Counted from the first letter of the stretch, positions 34,838-43,748 are shown. The stretch: 64,000 nt of DNA from an uncultured Muribaculaceae bacterium (GCA_910576935.1 CAJTKG010000002.1:56626-120625), one strand, 5' to 3'. The notes: generated by a model not told the origin, from the sequence alone. Translations and numbers: made by a program.

Positions 34838-34900
34838 ACTATTCATAATTCACAATTTTTAATGCACAGTTAGTTGTGTATTGACCATTGTGTATTAAAA
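34838..34900. repeat. AT-rich short dispersed repeat, copy C
   Basis: ATTCATAATTCACAATTTTTAATGCACA and related words; compare 18494-18545 and 28263-28335. Confidence 0.45.
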
Positions 34901-35962
34901 TCAAAACTTTCTGATGCCCATTATCTCGCGAACATCGGCGAGTGTCTTCGATGCACGTTCGCGCGCTTTCTCGGCGCCTTGGGCCAATACTTTGCGCATA
35001 TAGTCTTCATTGCCGAGAATATCGTTGATGCGATCTCTGATAGGTGTCGTCACTGCAAGGATGTCTTCGGCGAGCTGCTTCTTGAGGTCGCCGTAGCGAA
35101 TCGAGCAATCGGCATAGGCTTCTCTGAAATGTTTCACCACCTCGGGCGTCGATGTCAGTTCGAGCAGGCTGAAGAGGTTGGCTATCGGCTCGCTCATAGG
35201 CGAGTTCGGTGTTTGAGGACCTTCATCTGTCACGGCGCGCATGACTTTCTTGCGCAGCACTTTGGGCTCGTCGATGAGATAGATGCAGTTGCCTTCGCTC
35301 TTACCCATCTTGCCCGAGCCGTCAAGGCCGGGTACTTTCACCGGAGCTCCGCCGAAGTCGAAGTCATAAGGCTCCGGGAAGAAGTCGACGCCGTAGAATG
35401 AGTTGAACCGGCGGGCGAACCGGCGTGTCAGTTCGAGATGTTGCAGCTGATCTTTGCCTACGGGCACTTTGGTCGCTTTCTGTATCAGTATGTCGACGGC
35501 CATAAGTGTCGGATATGTCAGCAGACCGGCATTGACGCGTTTGTTGGTCTCGTTGCCTATGATTTCGCGCTCGATCTGTTCATCATTTTCATCTGTGGCG
35601 GTTATACCCAATGCTTTGCGTGCCTTGTCTTTGAATGCAGTGGTGCGCATCAGTTCGCCGATGCCTACATGCATGTTGAGCAAGAGATACATCTCGGCTA
35701 TTTCCGGCACGTCGCTCTGCACGAATATTGTGGCTTTGTCGGGGTCGATGCCCGCGGCGAGATATTCGGCGAGGATGGTTTTGACGCTTGCGTGAAGCTG
35801 AGTGGGGTCAGGGTTGGTTGTCAGAGCGTGGAGGTCGGCGATGAAGAAGTTGCAGTCATAGTCGTTCTGTATTCTGACAAATTTGCTCAGGGCGCCATAA
35901 TAGTTGCCAAGGTGTAGATTGCCTGTAGGCCTTATGCCGCTCAATACTATTTCTTTACTCAT
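34901..35962 (-). CDS. trpS: Tryptophanyl-tRNA synthetase
   Basis: 353 residues. Class I motifs: the HIGH variant H-L-G-N (17-20, after S-G-I-R-P-T-G-N) and the KMSKS variant K-M-G-K-S. The F-F-I-A-D-L-H-A-L-T strand and the D-Q-L-Q-H-L-E element are typical. It charges tRNA-Trp. The gene follows the lipid-kinase gene by 53 bp on the same strand. No T-box or trp leader is seen. Confidence 0.97.
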   Translation of the reverse strand: MSKEIVLSGIRPTGNLHLGNYYGALSKFVRIQNDYDCNFFIADLHALTTNPDPTQLHASVKTILAEYLAAGIDPDKATIFVQSDVPEIAEMYLLLNMHVGIGELMRTTAFKDKARKALGITATDENDEQIEREIIGNETNKRVNAGLLTYPTLMAVDILIQKATKVPVGKDQLQHLELTRRFARRFNSFYGVDFFPEPYDFDFGGAPVKVPGLDGSGKMGKSEGNCIYLIDEPKVLRKKVMRAVTDEGPQTPNSPMSEPIANLFSLLELTSTPEVVKHFREAYADCSIRYGDLKKQLAEDILAVTTPIRDRINDILGNEDYMRKVLAQGAEKARERASKTLADVREIMGIRKF

Positions 35963-36015
35963 GGTTATGCGTTGTTTCGTTTATTTCTTATCGTTATAAA
36001 GTAAAGGAGAGATGT

Positions 36016-36996
36016 TTAGCTATGGGGTGTGAACAGGCGTGAGGCGGCAAGCCGCCAGTCGCGCAACATCATTTTCAGCGGCGTTACAAGCGGGCGGAAT
36101 GTCATTTTGTCACGCGGCGTGAACATGCGCAGGCCGCCGGGGTGACATATTACCTCGATTGTCTCGGGCATGTCGACCGGCTCGCCGTCGATATGGGCCA
36201 CGCCGGTTTTGTCGCGGCTGATTGTGGCATGTGACACTCTGATAATGTCAATCAAGGCGTTTTTGCCTATATATCCCGTCATGAGATCGACGCCGACAAG
36301 CGCCTGTGCGAGCGGGTTCGCTTTGTGTATGACCGTTATGTCCATCAGCCCGTCACGTATCGACGCGGCAGGGGCTATGAATGCGTTGTTGCCATACTGC
36401 GACGCGTTGCAGCAAGCGATGAGGAATGCCTTGTCGACTAGCACTCTGTCGTCGGTCCGAAGACTGTAACGTTCGGGGCTGAACGACACAAATACGTCGA
36501 TGGCGCTTTTAAGATACATCAGCAGTCCGCGGCGGCGCTGACGCGAGAATTTATGCGTCACTGCGGCGTCGAAACCAACGCCGAACGTGCAGAAAAACGG
36601 TCTGTCGTTGGCCGTGCAGTAATCACAGTCTTCAATGTGGCGCTCGCCGATGACTCTGAGAGCCTCGATCGGGTCGATCAGCAGGCCGATATGCCTGGCG
36701 AGTCCGTTTCCCGATCCTGCCGGCAGTATGCCTAAGGGTATGCCCGTGTCGCAGAGTGCTCTGGCTGTCTCGTTGACAGTGCCGTCGCCCCCGCAGGCAA
36801 GCACGCCGTAGTATCTCTTGGCAACGGCTTCGCGGGCAAGACGGGTAGCATCGCCCCGGGCTTCTGTCAGGCGTGTGTCAATGTCAAAGCCCATCTCTTT
36901 GAGCCGCCGTTCGAGCACGGGTATAAGTTTGCGTTTCGAGCGCGTTCCCGAAATCGGATTGACGATCAGCATCAATGTGGGCCTTGTTTCATTCAT
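36016..36996 (-). CDS. Diacylglycerol-kinase-family lipid kinase
   Basis: 326 residues. The DAGK catalytic domain starts N-P-I-S-G-T/x-R and has G-G-D-G-T-V-N-E (about 70-77), L-P-A-G-S-G-N-G and the C-terminal beta-rich YegS/BmrU-like part. These enzymes phosphorylate diacylglycerol, ceramide or related lipids with ATP. In Bacteroidales sphingolipid or lipid recycling is a plausible role, but substrate cannot be told from sequence. The promoter is complete and the mRNA nearly leaderless. Confidence 0.88.
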   Translation of the reverse strand: MNETRPTLMLIVNPISGTRSKRKLIPVLERRLKEMGFDIDTRLTEARGDATRLAREAVAKRYYGVLACGGDGTVNETARALCDTGIPLGILPAGSGNGLARHIGLLIDPIEALRVIGERHIEDCDYCTANDRPFFCTFGVGFDAAVTHKFSRQRRRGLLMYLKSAIDVFVSFSPERYSLRTDDRVLVDKAFLIACCNASQYGNNAFIAPAASIRDGLMDITVIHKANPLAQALVGVDLMTGYIGKNALIDIIRVSHATISRDKTGVAHIDGEPVDMPETIEVICHPGGLRMFTPRDKMTFRPLVTPLKMMLRDWRLAASRLFTPHS

Positions 36997-37000
36997 GTCG

Positions 37001-37031
37001 CAAAATTAGCCAAAATGCGCGAATCAACAAA
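37001..37031 (-). promoter_or_regulatory. Complete promoter of the lipid kinase gene, nearly leaderless
   Basis: On the minus strand TTTG (37028-37031), 19 bp spacer, TAATTTTG (37001-37008), then only 4 nt to the ATG at 36996. The -33 match makes this the best-supported of the short-leader promoters. Confidence 0.7.
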
Positions 37032-37303
37032 AATGCGATTAAAAAATGAGGCGAAATAAACCCCGGCATATCGGGGTGACATCGGTTGTTTGTCTGTCAA
37101 TTCTGAAATTATGTTTGCAGACTTAAAAATATTGATACTGTCGCTCAATCGATTCACAAGCCTTGTTGCATGACGGTTAAATTGGCAGTCAGAAACTTAA
37201 AGTGGTTTTCAGTGGCAATGGCAATATTAAAACCGAGCTGTTATTTTAACAGATTATTTGTAATTATTTACATAAATTTAGATTGTATATCTAAAAATGT
37301 ATA

Positions 37304-37446
37304 TATCTTTGCAATGTGAAAAACACAAGGAGAATATTTGATTTTTACTGAAATTTAGTGATAACGTTTTGTTAGACTCACAATATATACTTGAATTTTG
37401 GTTATGAGGGAGTGCATTACTGTGAAGTAGCGCACTTTCATTTTTT
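37304..37446 (+). ncRNA. Putative intergenic small RNA, about 130 nt, with its own promoter and terminator
   Basis: In the 544-bp gap between the lipid-kinase and GH97 genes. TATCTTTG at 37304-37311 (with TTG at 37283-37285, 18-bp spacer) would start RNA near 37318. An imperfect hairpin (37411-37420 with 37427-37436: 5 bp, 2-nt internal loop, 3 bp) followed by TTCA and a T6 run (37441-37446) would end it. The only reading frame is 8 codons (from 37404). Not recognised as a known family. The rest of the gap holds a 6-bp hairpin at 37060-37077 and the GH97 terminator. Confidence 0.5.
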
Positions 37447-37479
37447 ATATGCCTGTATGTATCGGCTGTCAAAAACAAC

Positions 37480-37512
37480 GCCATATCGTCAAGAATGACA
37501 TGACGATATGGC
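37480..37512 (-). terminator. Terminator of the GH97 gene
   Basis: 12-bp perfect stem (37480-37491 with 37501-37512), 9-nt loop; in the minus direction it is followed by GTTGTTTTTG. It lies about 30 bp past the GH97 stop. Confidence 0.75.
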
Positions 37513-37540
37513 AATCGTTCGATTTTATGGTCAGGTATTT

Positions 37541-39541
37541 TTATTTCGCTTTGAGCCTGACGGCAAAGCCACCGCCGGGAGCCATTCTGACTTTCATCTT
37601 GCCGCCGCCTGTGACTTCGGCTTTCTCGTGGCGGTAGTCGCGGCCTATTCGATCGGCATTGACACCGTCGACAAACACATCAGCCTCATAGACAACGCCT
37701 CGCGGAAGGAACGAACAATCTACGTCAATCTCGCGGCTGCTCCAGTCGGTGATGCCGCCGATATACCAGGTGTCGCCGCTGCGGCGTGCTGTCACGATAT
37801 ATTCGCCGAGGCGTCCGTCGACGACTATGGTCTCGTCCCATACGGTCGGTACTGAGGCTATGAAGTCGGTGCACTCGCCTTCGCGGCGATAGTTCGACGG
37901 CGTGTCGCACATCATATTCAGCGGTGAGTCAAACACCATATACAGAGCCAGCTGGCGACAGCGCGTGCCCTGACTCATCGGTTCGCTGTTGCAGGGATAA
38001 TAGTTGCCTTTCGAGGCGTTGCGCATCGCTCCTTGGGTGTAGTCCATCGGGCCTGCCGCCTGTCGGATATAAGGTATCATTACATCGTATGTCACCTGAT
38101 CGTGGGGCGGCTTGCTCCACTTAACCTGCTCGAGGCCGTTGACACCCTCGACGTTGAGCACATTGGGATACGTGCGATTGATGCCTGCCGGTTTGTGAGT
38201 GCCGTGGAGATCGAGCACAAGCCGGTATTTGGCGCACATCTCGGCGGCCCGGGCATTGAACGCCGTCATCTGCTGGTCGTCGCGGTCCATGAAGTCGACC
38301 TTGAAACCCTTGACGCCTATATCTGAATAGTGGCGGCAGATGTTTTCCATATCCCGGTCGAAAGCATGGAAGCCGGCCCACAGGATGATGCCGACACCGC
38401 GTTCGGCCGCATAGTCTACGAGTTGTCTGAGATCAATCTCATCGACGACATCCATCAGGTCGGCATTGCCTTTGACGGCCCAGCCCTCGTCGAGTATCAC
38501 ATATTCGATGCCTTTCTCGGCGGCGAAATCGATATAGGCCTTGTAGGTATCGTTGTTTACGCCTGTGACAAAGTCGACGCCGTCGAGATTCCAGTTGTTC
38601 CACCAGTCCCATGCGACTTTACCGGGCTTGATCCAGCTGATGTCGTCTATGCGCGAAGGTTCGCCAAGCAGATAGCTCATGTTGCTTGCCGCCAGATCGG
38701 CGTCGCGGTCGCTGATGACAGCCATGCGCCATGGCAGCGCGCGGGCCTCGTTGAGATGCGCGATATAGTTCTCGCGGTCGGTGACAAGCATCTGCAGGTT
38801 ATTGTGGCCGCCCTGCTTCAGCTTCTTGGGGTAGGGTGCGAAGACACCGTGCAGAGTGCCGTCCTCGTTACTTTTGTTGAGATAGAGCCCGGGATAGTCG
38901 ATCAATGCCGATTCTGACAGAAGCACCTTGACACCATCGGTCGTTTCTACCGCCATGGGCAGGAATATCAGGCGACGACTGTCGAGTGAGTTCATAGAGT
39001 CGACCGTGTAGACGTTCTCGAACGAGTTGCCAAACTGTTGTTCGAAGCTCTTGATTTTCTTTTTCTTGACATATGGGGCGGCAACGCGCGGGTTGCCCTT
39101 GAAACGGTATTCGACCGTCTCGTCTTTTATAGTCACGGGCTTCTTCGACTTCGACACCCAGCGGTATGCCACGCCGTCGTCGTAGGCGCGGAAGATGACG
39201 TCACGGTCCTTATCGATCCTTATGGTTATTTCGTTATATTTGTCCTGCAGCTCTTTGGCACGATAAAACGGCGATTTTACCGTCGTGTCGACGCTGCGCC
39301 GGCTTGTCACGCGGGCTTTGACATCGCGGCCGGCAGTAGTGCCGTCGGTCATCGTTATGGCCGCATGTGAGGGCTCGATGACGCTTTTGCCTTTGAAACT
39401 GACCGAGTAGCTCAGGTCGTCGTTCAGATTGATATTGACGGCAATATCGCCGTCGGGTGAACACACTGTAACAGACTCGGCGCCTCTGACAGCACCGCAG
39501 TATGTCATGATGATAAACAGAAGCGTCAGGATTCTTTTCAT
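37541..39541 (-). CDS. GH97 glycoside hydrolase, probably retaining type
   Basis: 666 residues from ATG 39539-39541 (three further codons upstream are possible). Signal peptide about 1-21. N-terminal GH97 beta-supersandwich domain (about 25-280), TIM barrel (about 285-560) with W-D-W-W-N-N-W-N, Y-V-I-L-D-E-G-W and K-V-D-F-M-D-R-D-D-Q, then a C-terminal beta domain. Asp416 in K-V-D-F sits where retaining GH97 alpha-galactosidases have their nucleophile; the inverting SusB-type glucosidases lack it. So an alpha-galactosidase-like or related retaining activity is predicted. Calcium-binding glutamates are typical for the family. It is not in an obvious PUL here; it has its own terminator. Confidence 0.9.
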   Translation of the reverse strand: MKRILTLLFIIMTYCGAVRGAESVTVCSPDGDIAVNINLNDDLSYSVSFKGKSVIEPSHAAITMTDGTTAGRDVKARVTSRRSVDTTVKSPFYRAKELQDKYNEITIRIDKDRDVIFRAYDDGVAYRWVSKSKKPVTIKDETVEYRFKGNPRVAAPYVKKKKIKSFEQQFGNSFENVYTVDSMNSLDSRRLIFLPMAVETTDGVKVLLSESALIDYPGLYLNKSNEDGTLHGVFAPYPKKLKQGGHNNLQMLVTDRENYIAHLNEARALPWRMAVISDRDADLAASNMSYLLGEPSRIDDISWIKPGKVAWDWWNNWNLDGVDFVTGVNNDTYKAYIDFAAEKGIEYVILDEGWAVKGNADLMDVVDEIDLRQLVDYAAERGVGIILWAGFHAFDRDMENICRHYSDIGVKGFKVDFMDRDDQQMTAFNARAAEMCAKYRLVLDLHGTHKPAGINRTYPNVLNVEGVNGLEQVKWSKPPHDQVTYDVMIPYIRQAAGPMDYTQGAMRNASKGNYYPCNSEPMSQGTRCRQLALYMVFDSPLNMMCDTPSNYRREGECTDFIASVPTVWDETIVVDGRLGEYIVTARRSGDTWYIGGITDWSSREIDVDCSFLPRGVVYEADVFVDGVNADRIGRDYRHEKAEVTGGGKMKVRMAPGGGFAVRLKAK

Positions 39542-39686
39542 GGTTGTCATATATGAGGATGTTTGATGATAACGGTTAAAACAGGGCCTAAATTACACAA
39601 AAAATTCCAATCGCCTGCGACTTTGGCCGTCAAATCGAACCCGTCACCACATCGATTTGTTATTTACATGATTCAAGTATTTATTT

Positions 39687-40634
39687 ATGAAACCCGTTAC
39701 AATCACTGTCGCGAGGCAAAAGACCATAACTCCCGACGATATACTGCCTTTCAAACCTATAACGCTCTCCGACATGCCTCTGATCAACAGTATGTTGCAG
39801 AGCTCGACGACGCGCACCTGCGATTATACGGTCGGAGGTATATTCATGTGGGTCAGAATGTTTGACTATCAATACTGTGTCGTCGGCGACACTCTATTTA
39901 TAAAAGGGCGCTCCGAGAGCCATCCCGACCGTGAGGCTTTCTCGCTTCCCATCGGAGGTGATCTCGGCAATGCTGTCGGCCTCATCGCCGACTACTGCCT
40001 CCTGAGCGGCGTAAAACCTTCATACTCGGCTATCCCCGAAGATTATATAGATCGGCTCGCTTCGCTCGCCGGCGGTAAGATAGAGCGACTCGACGGATGG
40101 AGCGACTATATCTACAGCGCCGAGGCTCTTGCCACGCTCTCGGGTAAACATTATATGAAAAAGCGCAATCATGTCAATCGATTCATGACCGACAACCCCG
40201 CATGGACTTTCGGCCCGTTGACCGACGACCTTGTTCCCGAGACCATGCTTTTCCTTGACGGCTCGACTTCGACGGCAGATAAAACAGACCGTGCCATGGC
40301 CGACTATGAGCGCGCCGAATGTTTCAGAGTCCTTGCCTCGCTGTCGTCATATCCTTTTGAAGGTGCGGTCTTGCGTGATAACGATGGCGTCATCGTAGCT
40401 TTTACCATAGGCGAAATTATCGGAGACACTCTTTACACCCATATCGAGAAAGCCGACCACAGGGTCGCCGGCGCCGGCGAGACCATAAACAAACTATTCG
40501 CCTCCGAGATGTTGCACCGTTATCCCGACCTGCGATATATCAACCGCGAAGAAGACATGAACGATCCGGGACTACGTTACGCCAAAGAATCATACCGCCC
40601 CGTCATGCTTCTCAACAAATACAATCTCGTCTGA
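39687..40634 (+). CDS. DUF2156 / phosphatidylglycerol lysyltransferase C-terminal-like protein
   Basis: 315 residues, no signal peptide or membrane helix. The fold is a double GNAT-like domain. First half about 20-150; second half contains K-H-Y-M-K-K-R-N-H-V-N-R-F and a G-A-V-L-R-D-N-D-G-V-I-V-A-F-T-I-G-E motif, then an A-G-x-G-E-T-I-N-K-L-F-A block and a R-Y-I-N-R-E-E-D-M-N-D-P-G-L-R-Y-A-K element. These match the soluble PF09924 family related to the aminoacyl-transferase domain of MprF. Without the membrane flippase it may transfer an acyl or aminoacyl group to a small molecule. Substrate unknown. Confidence 0.82.
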   Translation: MKPVTITVARQKTITPDDILPFKPITLSDMPLINSMLQSSTTRTCDYTVGGIFMWVRMFDYQYCVVGDTLFIKGRSESHPDREAFSLPIGGDLGNAVGLIADYCLLSGVKPSYSAIPEDYIDRLASLAGGKIERLDGWSDYIYSAEALATLSGKHYMKKRNHVNRFMTDNPAWTFGPLTDDLVPETMLFLDGSTSTADKTDRAMADYERAECFRVLASLSSYPFEGAVLRDNDGVIVAFTIGEIIGDTLYTHIEKADHRVAGAGETINKLFASEMLHRYPDLRYINREEDMNDPGLRYAKESYRPVMLLNKYNLV

Positions 40635-40670
40635 TCTCACCGTCGCGCCGGAAGACGACCCTGAAAATTC

Positions 40671-40703
40671 AGCGGCAACCACAGATCACCTGCAGTTGCC
40701 GCT
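40671..40703. terminator. Hairpin between DUF2156 and CMD-cupin genes
   Basis: 9-bp perfect stem (40671-40679 with 40695-40703), 15-nt loop, between convergent genes. There is no T-run directly after it. Confidence 0.5.
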
Positions 40704-40766
40704 CCATCATCTAATTATCAAGCGACGTCTTATAGACATTCTTGTCAGACTGTTTTTTTGTCGTTG

Positions 40767-41590
40767 CTATTTCAGCTTGTTGTATTCTTCGTCGGTGACG
40801 GGCTCGCGCCATTCGGTCCGGGTCTCTTCGCCGGGTATTTCAAAGGCGAGATGTGCAAACCAGCTGTCGGCAGCCGCTCCATGCCAGTGTTTCACATTGG
40901 CCGGGATGTGTATGACAGTGCCGGGAAGTATCTCCTGCGCGGGTTTTCCCTCTTCCTGATACCAGCCGCGGCCGGCGACGCCAACGAGCATCTGGCCTCC
41001 GCCTTTCGCCGCGTGATGTATATGACGGTTGTTGCGGCATCGGGGTTCAAAAGTGACGTTGGCAAAGGGTATCTGTTCGCCCGATACGCGAGCGAGGAAG
41101 CTGCGTCCCGTGAAATATTTTCGTATGCCGTGTTGGGTTGACCGATGGGGAAAATCATCGAACGTTGGAACTCTGCCATCGCGTCGTCGCCGTTGACGTC
41201 GTCGGCCCAGACCTCTTTGGCGATGCGGAAGGCGGCCCAGGCTTTGGGCCATCCGGCATAAAAAGCGTTGTGGGTAAGAGCTTCGGCAATCTCTGTGCGG
41301 GTGATGCCGTTTTTCTTGGCGTTCTGCATGTGATGCTGGAGCGATGAATCGGTGATACCCTGGCTCACGAGCGATATAACGGTTATGAGACTGCGGTCGC
41401 GCAGCGACAATAGATCGTTGCGGCTCCAGACTTCGCCGAAGAGCATGTCATCGTTGAGACGGGCAAATTCGGGGGCGAACTCGCCGAGAGCGTCATGTCC
41501 GGCGGTCTGTACGATTTTCTGTTGTGCCATGATGTTTGATGTTGTCAATGTCATTAATGCCATAAAGGCGAAAGCAAGTGTTTTTTTCAT
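40767..41590 (-). pseudogene. Carboxymuconolactone decarboxylase-cupin fusion gene, frameshifted
   Basis: Two overlapping frames together encode one known architecture. From ATG 41588-41590: signal peptide ending I-M-A, then Gln-Gln, and a CMD domain (about residues 30-150; L-S-L-R-D-R-S-L-I-T, H-x-x-N-A-K-K-N-G-I-T-R-T-E-I). In the -1-nt-shifted frame a cupin domain continues: K-Y-F-T-G-R-S-F-L, N-R-H-I-H-H-A-A-K-G-G-G-Q, P-A-N-V-K-H-W-H-G-A. The join is at an A4 tract on the minus strand (41118-41121); one more A restores a 274-residue fusion. Without it, translation runs out of frame to a stop at 40892. Probably an oxidoreductase-like antioxidant or lactone enzyme when intact. Sequencing error cannot be excluded. 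Confidence 0.8.
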
Positions 41591-41611
41591 ATTCGTCTTT
41601 TTTGGATATCG

Positions 41612-41619
41612 CAAAATTA
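41612..41619 (-). promoter_or_regulatory. -7 promoter box for the CMD-cupin gene
   Basis: Minus-strand TAATTTTG, about 21 nt before the ATG. The promoter is intact although the gene is out of frame. Confidence 0.5.
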
Positions 41620-41706
41620 GGTCTATATGACGACAGCTTTATTACCATTTTTACTGCAAATATTACCATTTTTCCGGGCGGCCATCGTTATTCCACTGAT
41701 ATTAGT

Positions 41707-41714
41707 TATATTTG
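41707..41714 (+). promoter_or_regulatory. -7 promoter box for the DUF1893/DUF362/S-component operon
   Basis: TATATTTG, 13 nt before the ATG at 41728; it rules out upstream starts in the same frame. Confidence 0.6.
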
Positions 41715-41727
41715 CAATGTGATTGAT

Positions 41728-42153
41728 ATGAGTGATATAATTGATACGCTTCATCGCGAGGGTTGCTCGTGTGTGATTGCCTGCGGCGACTCGGTTACGC
41801 TCTGTCGCGAGCGCGGTGTCGCCGACCTGCTGCGTCTGCTCGATACATCGCCCGCGACACTCAAAGGCGCTGCCGTCGCCGACAAGGTCGTAGGCAAAGG
41901 TGCGGCTGCCCTGATGATGCTCGGCGGCGTCAAAGCCGTCTACGCCGATGTCGTCAGCCGGCCGGCGCTCGACCTTTTCGCAATGTCTGACATCGATGTC
42001 GGTTATGGCCGACGCGTAGACAATATCATCAACAGGGCCGGTACGGGCATATGTCCCGTCGAGAGCCTTTGCGCCGGCTGCCGCACTGCCGCCGATTGTC
42101 TGCCGTTGATAAGGAAATTCATCTTTGAAAACTCAATAAATCACCAATCATGA
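41728..42153 (+). CDS. DUF1893 protein
   Basis: 141 residues from ATG 41728. It shows the DUF1893 pattern: C-S-C-V-I-A-C-G-D, R-G-V-A-D-L-L-R-L-L, L-K-G-A-A-V-A-D-K-V-V-G-K-G-A-A-A-L-M and C-P-V-E-S-L-C ... C-R-T. The paired cysteines near the C-terminus suggest metal or cofactor binding; the fold is related to cytidine-deaminase-like domains by published structure prediction as far as I recall. Function unknown. Its stop overlaps the next ATG by 4 bp (ATGA). Confidence 0.85.
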   Translation: MSDIIDTLHREGCSCVIACGDSVTLCRERGVADLLRLLDTSPATLKGAAVADKVVGKGAAALMMLGGVKAVYADVVSRPALDLFAMSDIDVGYGRRVDNIINRAGTGICPVESLCAGCRTAADCLPLIRKFIFENSINHQS

Positions 42154-43136
42154 ATAAACTTTCAGCAATAATAATGTCGGCATGCCTCGCCATCATCGGT
42201 TGTGGCGCCGCAAACAAAACAGACAATAACGCTATGGACAAATCAACACAGCAGTCAGACACCTCTATCGTCTATATGACGAGCGAGATCTCGCCCGAAG
42301 CCATTGTGAAGCTCTACAAAGCTCTCGGACGTGAGGCCACCGGCAAAGTGGCCGTCAAGATCTCGACAGGCGAGCCGGGCGGACACAACTTCCTGCAGCC
42401 ATCGCTGATCGCCGACTTTGTCAAACTCACCGACGGCACAATCGTCGAGTGTAACACAGCTTACGAGGGTCGCCGCTTCTCAACCGAAGACCATCGCCGC
42501 GCAGCCGAAGAGCACGGCTTCACCGCCATAGCTCCGGTAGACATAATGGATGCCGAGGGAGAAGTGAAACTCCCCCTCGAAGGCGGCAAGCATCTCGCAT
42601 ACGACATCGTCGGCTCGCATTATCCCGACTATGACTTCACTGTCATACTCTCGCACTTCAAAGGCCACGCCATGGGCGGCTTCGGCGGCGCCGTTAAAAA
42701 CATGTCGATCGGCATCGCCTCGTCAAACGGCAAGAGCTATATCCATTCGGCCGGCAAACTCGACAGTGTCGGGGGGCTGTGGGAGAATCTTGCCGAGCAA
42801 GACGATTTCCTCGAGTCAATGGCCGAGGCTGCCAAAGCCATCGCCGACCACTGCGGCGACCGCATCATTTATATCAGCGTAGCCAACAACCTCTCGGTCG
42901 ACTGCGACTGTGACGCCTCGCCCGAAGACCCGAAAATGGGTGACATCGGCATCCTCGCCTCTCTCGACCCCATCGCTCTTGATAAAGCCTGCACCGATCT
43001 TGTGCGTTCGTCCGACGATCCCGGCAAAGTACACCTTATCGAGCGCATCGACTCGCGCCACGGTATGCACACACTCGACTACGGCGAGAAGATCGGTCTC
43101 GGCAGCCGGACATATAAACTCGTAAAACTTGATTAA
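42150..43136 (+). CDS. DUF362 lipoprotein
   Basis: 328 residues with a lipobox I-I-G-C (Cys18). DUF362 signature is present: K-V-A-V-K-I-S-T-G-E-P-G-G-H-N-F-L, G-F-T-A-I-A-P-V-D-I-M and the S-H-F-K-G-H-A-M-G-G-F-G-G-A-V-K-N-M-S-I-G block. Many homologues carry a 4Fe-4S ferredoxin module; here only a short C-D-C-D-A motif (about 250) remains, so cluster binding is uncertain. Being a lipoprotein is unusual for the family and places it outside the cytoplasm. Coupled to DUF1893 and followed by an ECF S-component gene 4 bp later, suggesting a role in acquiring or processing a small molecule. Confidence 0.85.
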   Translation: MNKLSAIIMSACLAIIGCGAANKTDNNAMDKSTQQSDTSIVYMTSEISPEAIVKLYKALGREATGKVAVKISTGEPGGHNFLQPSLIADFVKLTDGTIVECNTAYEGRRFSTEDHRRAAEEHGFTAIAPVDIMDAEGEVKLPLEGGKHLAYDIVGSHYPDYDFTVILSHFKGHAMGGFGGAVKNMSIGIASSNGKSYIHSAGKLDSVGGLWENLAEQDDFLESMAEAAKAIADHCGDRIIYISVANNLSVDCDCDASPEDPKMGDIGILASLDPIALDKACTDLVRSSDDPGKVHLIERIDSRHGMHTLDYGEKIGLGSRTYKLVKLD

Positions 43137-43140
43137 AACC

Positions 43141-43653
43141 ATGACAACATCATCGCTTCGTCTCGAATCGCTGCCTTTCGGCAGCGCGCGCACATACCTT
43201 ATGGCAGCGCTCTTCATCGCCGGCAACATCGTTGTGCCTCAGTTGTTCCACCTTGTTCCCGGCGGTGGGGTCACATGGCTGCCGATTTACCTCTTCACCC
43301 TCGTAGGCGCCTGGTGTTACGGTTGGCGCACCGGGCTGCTCACAGCCTTGCTGTCGCCGGCTGTCAACGCTCTGATTTTCGGTATGCCGGCTGTGGCGGC
43401 ATTGCCCGTCATCGAATTTAAATCGGTGCTCCTTGCCGTTTTCGCAGGCATAGCCGCCGCTCGCTACGGCAAAGCGACGCTGCTTCTGCTCATCAGTGTC
43501 ATCCTTGCATATCAGGCAGTCGGTACTATCGGTGAATGGATCATAAAGGGTGACTTCATCCTTGCTTGCCAAGACTTCCGTATCGGCATTCCCGGCATGC
43601 TGTTGCAGCTCTTCGGCGGATGGACTGCCATAAAGCTCATCACCCGCCGCTGA
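43141..43653 (+). CDS. ECF-transporter substrate-binding (S) component-like membrane protein
   Basis: 170 residues with about five to six membrane helices and the S-component feel: G-W-R-T-G-L-L-T-A-L-L-S-P-A-V-N-A-L-I-F-G-M-P and P-V-I-E-F-K. These proteins bind a vitamin or metal ligand and share an ATPase module encoded elsewhere. The ligand cannot be assigned. In an operon with DUF1893 and DUF362. Confidence 0.75.
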   Translation: MTTSSLRLESLPFGSARTYLMAALFIAGNIVVPQLFHLVPGGGVTWLPIYLFTLVGAWCYGWRTGLLTALLSPAVNALIFGMPAVAALPVIEFKSVLLAVFAGIAAARYGKATLLLLISVILAYQAVGTIGEWIIKGDFILACQDFRIGIPGMLLQLFGGWTAIKLITRR

Positions 43654-43674
43654 AATTTCTCCATATTTAATATA

Positions 43675-43715
43675 AAGGCACTGTGTCGAAATGGTTGTTT
43701 TCGACACAGTGCCTT
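43675..43715. terminator. Bidirectional terminator, S-component gene / aminotransferase
   Basis: 17-bp perfect stem (43675-43691 with 43699-43715), 7-nt loop, between convergent genes. Confidence 0.85.
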
Positions 43716-43748
43716 GGTCTTATATTCGTATGCGTTGTGGCCCGTGGG

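Noticed and set aside
37010..37300. tRNA or transposon remnant in the gap before GH97
   Set aside because: No cloverleaf, CCA end or transposase fragment could be found; only a 6-bp hairpin and AT-rich sequence.
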